The translations under genes and the position numbers were made by a program. From positions 9,449,648 to 9,513,647 of the forward strand of contig NC_080045.1 in assembly GCF_012489685.1 (NCBI RefSeq): a stretch of DNA of 64,000 bases, written 5' to 3'. The notes beneath the pieces were generated by a model. The model worked only from the letters and a program-made list of their open reading frames with translations. It was not told the origin of the DNA and made no database searches. Positions within the stretch are counted from its first letter, which is position 1, and every line of letters begins with the position of its first letter. This stretch comes from Lotus japonicus. Its lineage: Eukaryota; Streptophyta; Magnoliopsida; Fabales; Fabaceae. This document shows, piece after piece, positions 11,337 to 21,556 of the stretch.

Positions 11337-11591
11337 ACTGACATAAAAATCGACAAACACAAAGTAAGTTGTAACTTAGATATCATTGCTTATTTTTATC
11401 ATTATCCAGCATAGCTAGACTATTTTTTGGTTGAAGTGCTCCTTGTACTTCATTTCAATAATAATAAAGATAAAGAAAATGAAGAGTAAAGCGAAAAATA
11501 GTTGACTTTAACTAGCACGACATGTCCCACCATCTAATGAGTTGCTCTTCAACTCCCTAACTCCAAAAAGGGCACATCAATTAATATAAAT

Positions 11592-11880
11592 GTGAAAAAC
11601 ATGTTTTGTGTAAGAGTTGATGAATTTGGATATACACTGGTTGATCTTTCCAAGGTAGCTTATAGGGACGAACCTTTCATTATGGCATCCCAAGCAAAAC
11701 AAGTGTTTTATGTCACAGATTCTTCTAATAAAAGGTGGTCGGTGGCTCTACAACCAAAAACCACACATGGTAGTGATGAAACCCTTCATATTTTCTGAGA
11801 TTCTTTCTTCTGCAACAAATTTGCTTACCTCCAATGAAGAAAATGAAGTAGACTATGTGTAAGTTACTCGTTTGGATCAT
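11592..11880 (+). pseudogene. TNP2 C-terminal DUF4216-like domain
   Basis: Residues 'VDEFGYTLVDLSKVAYRDEP' then 'FIMASQAKQVFYVTDSSNKR' then 'WSVALQPK' (11620-11760) match the DUF4216 region at the C-terminus of CACTA TNP2 transposases. The frame stops at 11796-11798. A following frame, 'NEENEVDYV' and 'DHEEGKW', looks like its continuation after a shift. The upstream Transposase_21 and DUF4218 parts, including the catalytic residues, are not found in the window. Confidence 0.8.
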
Positions 11881-12177
11881 GAAGAAGGGAAATGGGAGAG
11901 CTAGTAAGTTTTTATTTTTGTTGGAATAAGTTAGTAAATTTAGTACCCATGTATGGCATGTATGGCACAAGTTATATCTATTTGATTTATTAGTTTATAT
12001 GTCATTAGTTTATATGTTAATGATGCTGCTATTATTGCATTTATTTGTGCTTTGATTCTGAAATCTTTTTGTTTTCTTTAAACAGATACATGGCTGATTC
12101 AACCAACATCCCTCATTCGTCTAGTGAACCTAGTCATTTGTCTAGTGAAGATAAAAAGAGAAGGGTTAGAGGTTGCA

Positions 12178-13504
12178 TGTTGGTCAATTCGCAAGTGTAC
12201 GAATACCTCCGGGTTTTAAAATATCGAACCACAGGGATTGTGAGTGAGAATTGTTGATTTAAGCCTAAAGTTTGCAAGTTCTTAAAACAGTAAATTCAGA
12301 AATTGGTTTTGGTTGTTTGTGAGTAAAGTTTTGCAAAAGAGCAATGTTGAAAATGATGTAAATAACAATGATGGAAAATTGCCTTGGGTTTTTGATCAAC
12401 TAATCCATTTTAGTCCACCTATCCTATGCATGTGATATCTTGATTTATCTCTTGTTGTTATAGCCTATGTACTTACTAGTTGATTCCTCACAAAAGTAAT
12501 TCTCTCAAATTGAAAGATAAGCCCAATTCCTTGTGTACTTAAACATTCATAAGAGGTATGATAGCATGGTTATTCAGGCCTACAAAACCCTACCCTCACT
12601 CTATTCCTAGAAGCAAGTATAGAAGGATCTATTCCAATTCATGTCCCTAAATCATAACAAATTTCCATTTGATTATAATCTAGCCTATAGCAAAGGTGCA
12701 CCAAAGCTAAACATGCAATAAGGAATTGAAATACAAGATTAAATCAAGACTCATGCATAGAGATAGGAATTAACAAACTAAAATTTCATAGAATCTCTTA
12801 ACCCAAAGCAAAAAGAGAACTAGCCACTCATGGCTAGTGAATTCATGAAGAAAATGTAAATAAAACCTGAGGAAAAATACAAGTTGGAAGCCTCCCTTGG
12901 CCCCAAAGTTCTCCTCAGCTCTCAAACTTGACCAAAAATGAGTGAAATGTCAGAATGTCAAAGAAATTGGCCTAAGCCTTATTTATAGGCAAAATGAACG
13001 AAACTGGGCGCTCAGGCGCCAATTCAGAGCGCCTGAGCGCCAATTGCATGTTGAAAAACATGCTCTCTGACCCTATTGGCGCCTAGGCGCCCATTCCCAG
13101 CGCCTAGGCGCTCAAGCTCGCCTGAAAGTGACTTTTTGGCTTCTGAAACTCCTCTTTTCAATCCTCTTTATGTTCTTCATCAATTCCATGCTTCTTGGCC
13201 TTCTTTCTCCTTCAGTTTCTGCACTCCAAACCTAACCAACAAGACAAGGAGGATTCTAGAAGCTCAAAGAGCTCATTAGCACAAGAAGTCCTTCATAAAA
13301 CACAACAAAACCATGCAAGTCCTAAACTTTACTTAAAATGCAAGAAAACTACCTATAAAACCACCAAATTACCAAAACGAAATAAAAACTAAAGAAAAGA
13401 ATAAAAATGCATGAGAATGCATGAAACACTACATGAGACTCAATAAAAAGACTCAAAACAACTAAAGAAATGACCCTAAAAACACTACCAAAATAGGGTC
13501 ATCA
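12178..13504. mobile_element. LTR-like insertion (solo LTR or TRIM-type) in CACTA ORF2
   Basis: 1327 bp starting TGTTGGTCAATTC and ending GGGTCATCA, flanked by perfect 5-bp duplications TTGCA at 12173-12177 and 13505-13509. TG...CA ends plus a 5-bp duplication are the mark of integrase-mediated insertion. Removing the insert and one TTGCA rejoins the transposase frame exactly ('RRVRGC' to 'TMMAKIAK'). No gag or pol is present, so it is best explained as a solo LTR. It holds GC-rich palindromes (13008-13115, GCGCCTGAGCGC and GCGCCTAGGCGC) in otherwise AT-rich DNA. Short frames inside have no family features. Confidence 0.82.
13008..13115. repeat. GC-rich palindrome cluster within the LTR-like insertion
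   Basis: GCGCTCAGGCGC pairs with GCGCCTGAGCGC 10 bp further on, and GCGCCTAGGCGC, itself a palindrome, occurs twice. The cluster is expected to form stable hairpins in single-stranded nucleic acid. Its role is unknown. Confidence 0.7.
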
Positions 13505-14501
13505 TTGCACTATGATGGCTAAAATTGCCAAAGTTCGGAAAACAGGTGTGAAATTGAAGATTGAGTTTGATCCAGAAACTGGGAATTGTCATGGTGAAAA
13601 TTATGCAGTGTTTAGGAGTTATGCAGCATTTGTTGCTCGAAGTACTTGTAGTATTTCAATAGATGAGTGGCGACTGGTACCTAAAACCACGAAAGATTCA
13701 ATTTGGGATGATATTAAGGTATTATTGTTGCATTTTAATTTTCTGTTTACCCATTCATTTTGTATTTATTGATCTTAGGTACTAACACCAACTTTTTTAT
13801 GTATATAGATTCATTTTGATATTACAGAAAGTGGTGATCCAAAGAAGTGTGATTTGAAGAAAAATGGATGAAGTATTTGGGGGACCGATGAAGAGGTTTT
13901 AAGGGACAACTCACATCCGAATATATTAATGACCCCAACCCCGATCGCCCTCCTCCGTATGAAAAGTATCTTTATATTAAAGAAGATGTATGAGAGAAGT
14001 TTTCGAGTCTTGAAATACCCCTGCATTTAAGGTTAGTAGTAATAATATTTTTTAGCCCTGCAATTAAATTTAACATCTAACAACATCTATAGTAATTAAT
14101 ATAGTCTTCTTGCTTGGATATTCCCATAGTCATATCTGGTAAGTGTCCCTATATAGGGGCGCCGCATTTAAAACATTCCATTCTGCTAGATTAGATGTTC
14201 ATGTTACTTTTCATGTTAGGTATCAAGTCTAATTATTTCTAGCTGATCTGTTCATGATTTGTAAGATCTATCTTGGTCATGCTTACTTCTTTTCTTGATT
14301 TATAATAGGAAAAAAGTCAAAAGGGTAGGGATAATGTGGCTAAGAATCTTTACCCACATACATTATCTCGTGGAGGATATGATTTTCTTGAGCAGAAAAT
14401 GATGAATGAAAAGAGACAAGAACCAGATACATCAGGAGAATTAGATTGTATTCCATCTCAATCGTCACATCATGACAAATGGAAGAGAGCACGACAAAAG
14501 C

Positions 14502-14517
14502 GGGGGGGGGGGGGGGG
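14502..14517 (+). repeat. 16-G homopolymer
   Basis: An unbroken run of 16 G inside a CACTA exon after 'WKRARQKR'. It shifts the frame. Its length may be a sequencing or assembly estimate. Confidence 0.9.
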
Positions 14518-15639
14518 AATACACATCAGAGGCTATACGTGTTGTTGCTGAGAAAATTGTAAGTGAAATACTTTTTCCATGATTACTTTCTGATTATGGT
14601 TGTATATGTTCCTTGTGTGCGGCATCCTTCTTTACCACTAATGAAATATTAAATTTTTATGTGTTTTGCAAATGTAGGGCTCACTGGTTGAAGAGAATGA
14701 AAAAGGAACCTTTGTTTCACAAGGACGTGACGATATCTTGACAAAGGCAATTGGAACATCCGAGCATGGTGGTCGTGTTCGTGGTGTTGGACGATTTGCT
14801 AATCTAAGCAACTACTTCGGAAGATCTTCACGTCCAACACAATCCATAGATGTTAAGGAGATTGAAGCACAACTTGAACAAAAACTTGCAGCAAAAATTA
14901 AAGCAGGATTAAAGAAGAGTTTGAACAACAATTGACCATAGCGAGTGAGAAGATGCAACAATCATTTATGGAGACGCTTAAGACTATGGGTTTAAAAACT
15001 ATGGGTTTATCTGAAATCTCTCCAACAAACAAACAAGGAGAACAAAATGTTTTTGTGCATGGAAGCACAAAAGGTTCTGTTCCGCCGCACAAGAAAATCA
15101 CAAGGAGGACTCGACCACTGACAATATTCAGAGAGTGTTACTCATGTTTTTGAAAGAGCAACAACATGTATGTTTACCATTACAACATGATCTTGGTGCA
15201 AAAACTTTTAAATTTCACCAAAGTGTATTAAGGAGTTGTTGGTGGGTGAGGCTTGGCTTGACTGTTCTATTCTACAAGTTTGGTGCACGTAAGTACACTT
15301 TCATTTTTACTATTATCTTTCATGATTGAAATATTCAATATTAATTTCAACTTTATTCAGGTATATCCATCGTATATGTGTCGAAAGTAACAAATCAGAT
15401 GTGTTTAGAATTTTGGATCCAGTAATCAAGAGTTTTAATCCAAATTCCACAAGTCTAAAAAGAAAGTTCAAGCATACATACAAGAAAAGTTATGTGATTT
15501 GGACAAAGTGTATTACTTAGCAACATATCTTGCTTCGTAAGTATATGTAAATTTGTGTTTTCTCTTATTTATTTTGAATCCAAATGTATCTTACTTAACA
15601 CACTAATTGTTATTCCACACGTACAGATGACATTGGCAA

Positions 15640-16107
15640 TTAATAATCATTTGTCCTAAAGACAATACTTTAGTTCTCCTTTGTTCATTAAACAATGACC
15701 TTCATCCACCAATGGATGATATTGTTATAAAGTAAGTGTAAATACTATGTCACTTTTGTTATATATTATTACTCCCTCCGTTCCTGATCTTTTGTTGTTT
15801 AAGGTTATGCACATTGTTTAAGAGTGCAATCATTGATATTTTTGTTGACATAAACACCCCTATTTAATGTTAATTAATAATCATTTGTCCTAAAGACAAT
15901 ACTTTAGTTCTCCTTTGTTCATTAAACAATGACCTTCATTCACCAATGAATGATATTGTTATAAAGTAAGTGTAAATTTTATGTCACTTTTGTTATATAT
16001 TATTACTCCCTCCGTTCCTGATCTTTTGTTGTTTAAGGTTATGCACATTGTTTAAGAGTGCAATCATTGATATTTTTGTTAACATAAACACCCCTATTTA
16101 ACGTTAA
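15640..16107 (+). repeat. 234-bp tandem direct duplication
   Basis: Units 15640-15873 and 15874-16107 are nearly identical (offset 234). Each contains the 'IICPKDNTLVLLCSLNN' exon, its donor and the first ~100 bp of a Stowaway-like MITE. Only the second unit is followed by the rest of the MITE. The duplication therefore happened after the MITE inserted. Confidence 0.88.
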
Positions 16108-16321
16108 GTTAGAGTGAAGATAGAGAATGATAGTTATTGGTTAAGAAACTTGTTATGATTTTGATTGGTGAAAATTAGAGGTGGTATGTGAGAGATATAA
16201 TATTAAATGAGGGTATACATGGAAAAATTTGAGAAGAAATGCATTGGGTTTGTAAAACAACAAAAGTTTTGGAATTTATGACAAAAGTTAAAACAACAAA
16301 AGATCAAGAACGGAGGGAGTA
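16004..16321. mobile_element. Stowaway-like MITE
   Basis: TACTCCCTCCGTTCCTGATC at the left and GATCAAGAACGGAGGGAGTA at the right form ~30-bp inverted repeats with TA at both edges. CTCCCTCCGT is the typical Stowaway (Tc1/mariner) terminus. About 318 bp, no coding capacity. A truncated copy of its left third lies at 15770-15873. Confidence 0.85.
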
Positions 16322-16958
16322 TGTCCTATTACACTAAAATGACTAACTTACTTTGATGATTGTTTTTATTTTTTTTGATATAGAGCTATGCAGGTTTATC
16401 AAGTGGCCAACGGTAATAGAAAAATGTCTAAATGGCTTCGTCCCAATGTAAGTGTAGTGTAGATTATGGTTGCGTCTTTCTGTTGCTGTTTATGCTTCTT
16501 GTCACTGGCTGTAATATGTACTGTTATGATATATATTCAATGTATAAAAATTGATTCATTTGTAGGCAAGGTTGCAGCCTAATGAGAAAGATTGTGGATA
16601 TTATGTGATGAAGAATATGCTTGACATTGTCTCTGCTAATATTACTAAGTCTTGGATGGAGGTATTTTAATTTTTTGATAAGTGAAATGTTTGTCTCCAT
16701 ATTTGTCTCACTGTTTGAGATCTTCATCAAAATGTCACAAAACATGTATTTTAACCTATTGTGCAAATTGTCGGTATTCAATGATCTAACGACATTAACA
16801 GAACAAGAGTTGTATGATTTGCGAAACAGTTGGGCAACTTGTTTTCTTGACTTGCTTAAACCTTTGAATTTATCTGGTATGTATTTAAAGATTGTGCCTA
16901 AACTGTCTGAATTTCCTGTATTGGCTCATGCTTTATCCCTTGGACAACCTGTTTTCTA

Positions 16959-17515
16959 AATTAGCTAATATTTCTCAACTACATTATATCATAGATTGTT
17001 GATATCTGTATTTATGGAATTACTTTTGCAAGGTTCAAAATTGCTCGTCTCTGGTGCTCTCCTGATTTATGCTTATGGTGTTGGTGGCTTTCCTGCTTGG
17101 GGCATTAATTAATTTGCTGAACTGTTGCTGTTTTTGCGGCTGTGTTGCTGTGATGTGTGTGTGTATTGTGCTGATTAACACATCCTTTATCAAGCCATTA
17201 GAATAGTTAACTTATAGCAGATTGCTTTCTTCCATCTTTGCTGGTCTCTTTCACTATTGTTTTGCTCATGCTGCCTTGCACGCCTCTACTGATATGTTGA
17301 CTATTTTTTGCACTTGTCTTTACTAGTTAGTTTCTATACTAGTTACATTTGTTCTAGGTCTTCTAGTCTATTATGTTTTTTTTTTCTGTTTTGCTATGTA
17401 TTTTCCTTTGATGTTTAACTCACTTGAGAGAGTGAGTTTTCAAGATCTCTTTTATTCATATCAAATTAGTGTAAAAAAATATATATATTCAAGTCAAATT
17501 AGTGTAAAAAAAGCA
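16959..17515. other. non-coding right part of the CACTA element
   Basis: AT-rich stretch between the last peptidase block and the sub-terminal repeats. No domain or repeat was recognised. Confidence 0.5.
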
Positions 17516-17880
17516 AATAGAGAAAAAAAAATTACATCGATTTCAAACAGAACCGATGTGGTAAGTGTACATTTCACATCGGTTGTGAATATAAACTGAT
17601 GTAAATTTTTTTTTTCATTTGCTTTTTTTACATCGGTTTCAAATAGAACCGATGTGAAATGTCTATTTTTTACAACGGTTTTTTTGTCTCACCCGATGAG
17701 AAATGTGTATATTTCACATCGGTTATACCAGATGTCCGATGTAAAAAAGTACTTACCACATCGGTTGTGTAACCGATGTGAAAAGGTGAGGACATACCAC
17801 ATCACCTTTACTTACATAGGACGCAAACCAATGTAAAAAGTTCAAAATAACCGATGTGAAAAGTATTTTTTCTAGTAGTG
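17516..17880. repeat. CACTA sub-terminal repeats and right terminus
   Basis: About a dozen copies, in both directions, of a 9-bp motif close to ACATCGGTT/AACCGATGT, often as inverted pairs around short AT-rich loops, then the terminus TTTTTTCTAGTAGTG at 17866-17880. In CACTA elements such arrays bind the element's own DNA-binding protein (family knowledge). The base after the end (ACA) would be the 3-bp target duplication, unconfirmed because the left end is missing. Confidence 0.88.
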
Positions 17881-18839
17881 ACATAAGAACTTACGCACCG
17901 AATCTTATTCTTTTTACAATAATTCGATAGCTACAAATTCAATAATGATTATTAGAAGCAGTATACGTCAAAAGTAAATTTACAAGACAAACTTGGCAGA
18001 CATGGATGAAACTAAAAAGTAATAACAATACATGATGCCTTTTTAGATATAACAAGAAAAAATGTTAAATTTTTATCACAGCCTATGTTTGTCAAGTCCA
18101 GGTTATAACTTATAATAAACCTCCAAATACATATATTGGATCATATATTGATATCAGATTATCAGTTCATGTGTGCAACAGAGATAAGTAAGGGCTTACT
18201 TGTTATACTGGACTGGATGTGATCTATTCATCAAAAGAGATATGGAATTACTTAATTTATTTATTTGATTTGTGGCAAAGAGCAAGGGCATCAGAGGTAA
18301 AAGAGTTGCAAGGTCAAATTTGAAGAATCATCTGCTAGCATTGGGGAGTCAACGCCTTCAGTAGCCTCTCGTATATTCTGATCCTATAAATATGAAAAGC
18401 AGCTGTCAAAATACAATCACTACATGAAAATCCTAATTGTATTTAAATGTTCAACAAATTGAAAATATGCATATCATCACATTGATTAAACATGTTACAA
18501 CTAGGAAATAATCCATATTCTTACCACAATTCATGCGATCAACAAGTGGTTTATACCACAGCTATAATTACAGTAGTTACAAAAGCTCAATTGAATCGTT
18601 GACAGGATCCTTCATAAGGGTGACAAGGAAACTAATTGCTGTGCCATTCTGAGAAAGTTTTCTACAAAAACATTGATTCCAACCAGATCAGTCTAGAAAC
18701 AAATCAACTGGAAATCCTTAAGAAGGAACTAAGTAGTTTGACTAAAGCAAGAATAAGGAAAAGCTTGCCTACTTTGTTTCTTGCATGGGCCTCTACAGCA
18801 CCCTTCAAAGTATTTCAAATCTTCATTTTCACTCCCCTG
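17881..18839. other. flank of CACTA; possible exon-like blocks, unassigned
   Basis: No family was recognised. On the plus strand a frame from 18636 ('MLCHSEKVFYKNIDS...') is open up to the LTR element at 18840. On the minus strand two short open blocks with splice-like edges occur (about 18290-18385, 'DQNIREATEGVDSPM', and about 18600-18655, 'SQNGTAISFLVTLMKDPV'). None of this is enough to call a gene. Confidence 0.3.
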
Positions 18840-19306
18840 TGTTGGAAATATTAGGAAGGAAGAATGCGCCGTGGACGAACCACTGCCTTGAAAGCAAAAT
18901 TCCGGCAGACCTCCGGTGCAATCTATTGCCGGGTTTGCTCCCCAAGGTTAACACAGTCGCATGTAAGGTATTGTGCACTCAGAACCTACACATGCTGGAG
19001 TCTCTACAACAATGCTCAGAATCAGAAGGGTAAAAGAAAGGCTCGATCATGATCATATTTCTAAACTCTTTCTTACAATATGGCCGTATATCTTGTACCA
19101 TAATCCTCCAAAGCATTTCCTTCCAATAGCTTTACTTTATATATAAAATGATAGTTTTAAAACCATTGAACACTTAGTAACGTAGCCAAGGAGTAACGTA
19201 GCCAAGGAGGTTAAAAGGATATCAATGGCCATTAACACAAAGATTTCTAACGGTGGAGAAACACAAAACCGTTAGTAAAAATCATTTAAATGTCATTATT
19301 CTATCA
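18840..19306 (-). repeat. LTR (3' LTR in element direction)
   Basis: On the plus strand it starts TGTTGGAAATATTAGG and ends TTATTCTATCA. It differs from its partner by a 5-bp insertion in TTTATATATAAA and a few base changes. The minus strand carries the TATA-like TATATATAAAG. Confidence 0.9.
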
Positions 19307-19729
19307 ATCCCCCACTAATGGCAAGTAAATGATTTTTAAGAATTCTGAGCAAAGAAAGTTAATTTTTTGTGCTTAAGTGTTAATGTCCAAAGGATTGAAT
19401 TAACACGTAGTGAAGTGAGGCAACAACTTTTGTCAAAAAAGTGAACGAATCTTGAACTAGTTTGACTTGGTTGGAACCCCCACTACACACACCATAACTT
19501 TAAAATGTAGAGACTCCGCGATAGAATATTAAAACCATTTTCCGAACCTTGGGATACATGTGAGTGTTTTAGAAAGATTTCTCAAGTCTTTCATAGACAG
19601 CGGCTTTTACCATCTCCACTCACATATTTATTCACATAGATTTCAAATGTGTCTTATAAGCATTTAAGTGCATCTCACATAGCACTTTCGCAGCTGTGAA
19701 TAAACTTTATTTATAATCTATTTCAAAAT

Positions 19730-20135
19730 ATATCAAGTGCGTCTCAAAAGCACTTTATCACATAGATATAACAGGTGCTTCTCAATAGCATATCGAAGAT
19801 CCCTATGTATCTCTTCAAACACATCAAGTGTATCTCAAAAAGACTTTATCACAGACACATCCAGTGCGTCTCAAAAGCACTTTGTCTTTATACATCAAGT
19901 GCGTCTCAATAACACTTTGTCATGATACATCAAGTGCGTCTCAATAGCACCACCACAAATGGCTATGTATCTTTATAATTATATCAAGTGCGTCTCTAAA
20001 GCACTTTATCTCGAATACATCAAGTGCGTCTCAATAGCACCACCAAAATTGGCTATGTATTTCTTTCAAAAACCATCAAGTGCATCTCAAAAGCACTTTA
20101 TAATAGATACATTAGATGCATCTCAAAAGAACTGT
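19730..20135 (-). repeat. degenerate minisatellite in the LTR element
   Basis: About ten imperfect copies of a unit containing CATCAAGTGCGTCTCAAAAG followed by CACTTTATC, spaced roughly 38-45 bp, some with an extra TGGCTATGTATCT block. It lies where a 3' untranslated region would be in element direction. Short frames across it simply follow the repeat. Confidence 0.8.
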
Positions 20136-20277
20136 CGCGGTTAGCTATGTGTCTATAAAAAATAGCATTACCTCTCGTCATAAGGATGAAAATGTAATGC
20201 ATACGAGTAATCATACGGCTTAGTTTGACCAACAAATGGGTATCCACCATATTTTTCTCTTTGTCAGGGTTTAAGGT

Positions 20278-20553
20278 TCATCCTCCTCGACTTATCCAAG
20301 ACAACTTTCTTGTCAATCCTTTAGCAAGACGATCAACAAGACTTCGTTCACTTCTGACATACTCAAAGAAAACCAAACGATTTTTAATCAATTTCTTAAC
20401 AACAAAAATCTGACATGTAATCATACTCTCTATTGTAAGTATTGTTGCTAGTAACTCAAATTGCTTCTTGTGAACCACAAACACAAGCACGAATATATCA
20501 TTCATAAAACTGAAGATCTCTAGATTCAAAAATAATATCATCTTCAATCTCAA
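20278..20553 (-). pseudogene. copia RNase H C-terminal remnant
   Basis: Minus-strand residues 'YVRSERSLVDRLAKGLTRKL' resemble the conserved end of copia RNase H ('Y(V)RS..N.ADPLTKGL'), with changes at key sites. Preceding residues 'VVKKLIKNRLVFFE' fit the same region. No active-site acidic residues remain. It gives the element's direction and its copia origin. Confidence 0.65.
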
Positions 20554-21094
20554 AAATTTATGGGCAACACCATCATGAGCATAACCAATACAACAATATA
20601 CCTTACCTCCAAAATTCTTTAAGATATGGTATTTCTACTTTTGTCAAATACCCCCACAGTTTAATGAATTTCAAGTATGAGAAAACCATTTTATACTCCT
20701 TAGTGAATTTTCACAAATTTTATTAGAAACTATATTAGGAATATAATATACATTCAAAATAGTTTTCATTCACATATTATCATACATGTCAGAACTAAGC
20801 AATATGACATCAATCAAATTTTTTTTTTATTATTGGGAAAAACAAGCACTACCAAATTCTCATGTAAGAAAAAAATATGAATATCACTTCTTTATAAAAA
20901 TCGATAAATAGAGTCCACCAAAACACCCAAAATGTAGACAATCGAATTCTAATAACATTCGACATTGTTAGCATAAACAAAAAGGCATAGAGAATATAGA
21001 TACTTATCTTTTAAGCGAATTGCCTCTCTTTTCCTAACTTTTTTTGAGCAGTAGCATCATCGCCATCGGCACGAACAAAATTTTGCTTTCAAAT

Positions 21095-21556
21095 TGTTGG
21101 AAATATTAGGAAGGAAGACTGCGCCGTGGATGAACCACTGCCTTGAAAGCAAAATTCCGGCAGACCTCCGGTGCAATCTATTGCCGGGTTTGCTCCCCAA
21201 GGTTAACACAGTCGCATGTAAGGTATTGTGCACTCAAAACCTACACATGCTGGAGTCTCTACAACAATGCTCAGAATCAGAAGGGAAAAAGAAAGGCTCG
21301 ATCATGATCATATTTCTAAACTCTTTCTTACAATATGGCCGTATATCTTGTACCATAATCCTCCAAAGCATTTCCTTCCAATAGCTTTATATATAAAATG
21401 ATAGTTTTAAAACCATTGAACACTTAGTAACGTAGCCAAGGAGTAACGTAGCCAAGGAGGTTAAAAGGATATCAATGGCCATTAACACAAAGATTTCTAA
21501 CGGTGGAGAAACACAAAACCGTTAGTAAAAATCATTTAAATGTCATTATTCTATCA
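21095..21556 (-). repeat. LTR (5' LTR in element direction)
   Basis: Partner of the left LTR with the same TGTTGG...CTATCA ends. The high identity implies a recent insertion. After it, TSD CCCTG and host sequence TCATTAGAG continue. Confidence 0.9.

Larger units (their letters stand above)
10013..11418. repeat. long inverted repeat, ~700-bp arms, 10-bp loop
   Basis: Left arm 10013-10715 and right arm 10726-11418 are reverse complements over almost their full length with scattered mismatches and small indels. Only 10 bases separate them. The two arms begin and end with CTAGCTAT/ATAGCTAG. Each arm carries the same decayed C48 peptidase coding region, in opposite directions. A transcript through the locus would fold into a ~700-bp double-stranded RNA. 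No flanking target duplication was seen. Confidence 0.9.
12090..14933 (+). pseudogene. CACTA ORF2: plant En/Spm transposase-associated gene
   Basis: Starts at ATG 12090 just after an AACAG acceptor ('MADSTNIPHSS'). The first exon is split by the 12178-13504 insertion and resumes at about 13510 with 'MMAKIAKVRKTGVKLKIEFD' through 'TTKDSIWDDIK' and a GTATTA donor (13719). Later exons: 13809 'HFDITESGDPKKC'; 14310-14560 'KNLYPHTLSRGGYDFLEQKM' and 'WKRARQKR' followed by a 16-G run that breaks the frame, then 'YTSEAIRVVAEKI'; 14678-14933 'DDILTKAIGTSEHGGRVRG' and 'VGRFANLSNYF' plus a coiled-coil-like tail. These are hallmark motifs of the plant En/Spm family. Frame breaks make it non-functional. 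Confidence 0.85.
15135..16958 (+). pseudogene. C48 (Ulp1-like) peptidase domain of the CACTA element
   Basis: Exon-like blocks: 15135-15290 ('FLKEQQHVCLPLQHDLGAKT'), 15361-15520 ('YIHRICVESNKSDVFRILDP'), 15630-15733 with the catalytic His in 'HWQLIIICPKDNTLVLLCSL' and then 'NNDLHPPMDDIVIK', 16384-16450 ('RAMQVYQVANGNRKMSKWLR'), 16566-16664 with the catalytic Cys in 'NEKDCGYYVMKNM', and 16780-16850 ('TTLTEQELYDLRNSWATCFL'). Order and motifs match the C48 peptidase region that many plant CACTA elements carry. A stop precedes the His motif, and the His exon is duplicated, so the gene is dead. Confidence 0.82.
11592..17880 (+). mobile_element. CACTA (En/Spm) transposon, decayed, right end intact
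   Basis: Contains in order a DUF4216-type TNP2 tail, a second multi-exon gene with the plant En/Spm transposase-associated domain, and a C48 peptidase domain. The right terminus is unmistakable: ...TTTTTTCTAGTAGTG at 17866-17880, the complement of the CACTACTAGAAAAAA terminus, preceded by about 340 bp of ACATCGGTT/AACCGATGT sub-terminal repeats. No matching left terminus was found upstream, so the left edge given is the first recognisable coding part and the catalytic TNP2 region appears lost. Confidence 0.85.
18840..21556 (-). mobile_element. non-autonomous LTR retrotransposon, complete ends, young
   Basis: Two near-identical LTRs (467 and 462 bp; about four base differences and one 5-bp indel seen) bound a 1.8-kb interior, and CCCTG occurs directly outside both (18835-18839 and 21557-21561). 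Direction is minus: next to the left LTR the minus strand reads ...TAGTGGGGGAT then TGATAGAATAATG, a classic copia polypurine tract, and an RNase H remnant is on the minus strand. The usual initiator-Met PBS is not recognisable at the other junction. The interior has lost gag, protease, integrase and RT, so it depends on another copy. Confidence 0.9.

Noticed and set aside
10013..11418. Inverted repeat as a pair of TIRs of a DNA transposon
   Set aside because: The arms meet at a 10-bp loop with no element core and no duplications outside, so it is an inverted duplication and not TIRs.
9690..11591. Left terminus of the CACTA element
   Set aside because: Searched for CACTACTAGAAAAA-type ends; only isolated CACTA/CACTAG strings without the A-run were seen.
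20225..20413. Plus-strand frame in the LTR element interior
   Set aside because: The minus strand carries the RNase H motif; the plus frame is its shadow.
18785..21384. Repeated plus-strand frames in both LTRs (about 82-96 codons)
   Set aside because: They are identical because the LTRs are; no domain; LTR frames are not genes.
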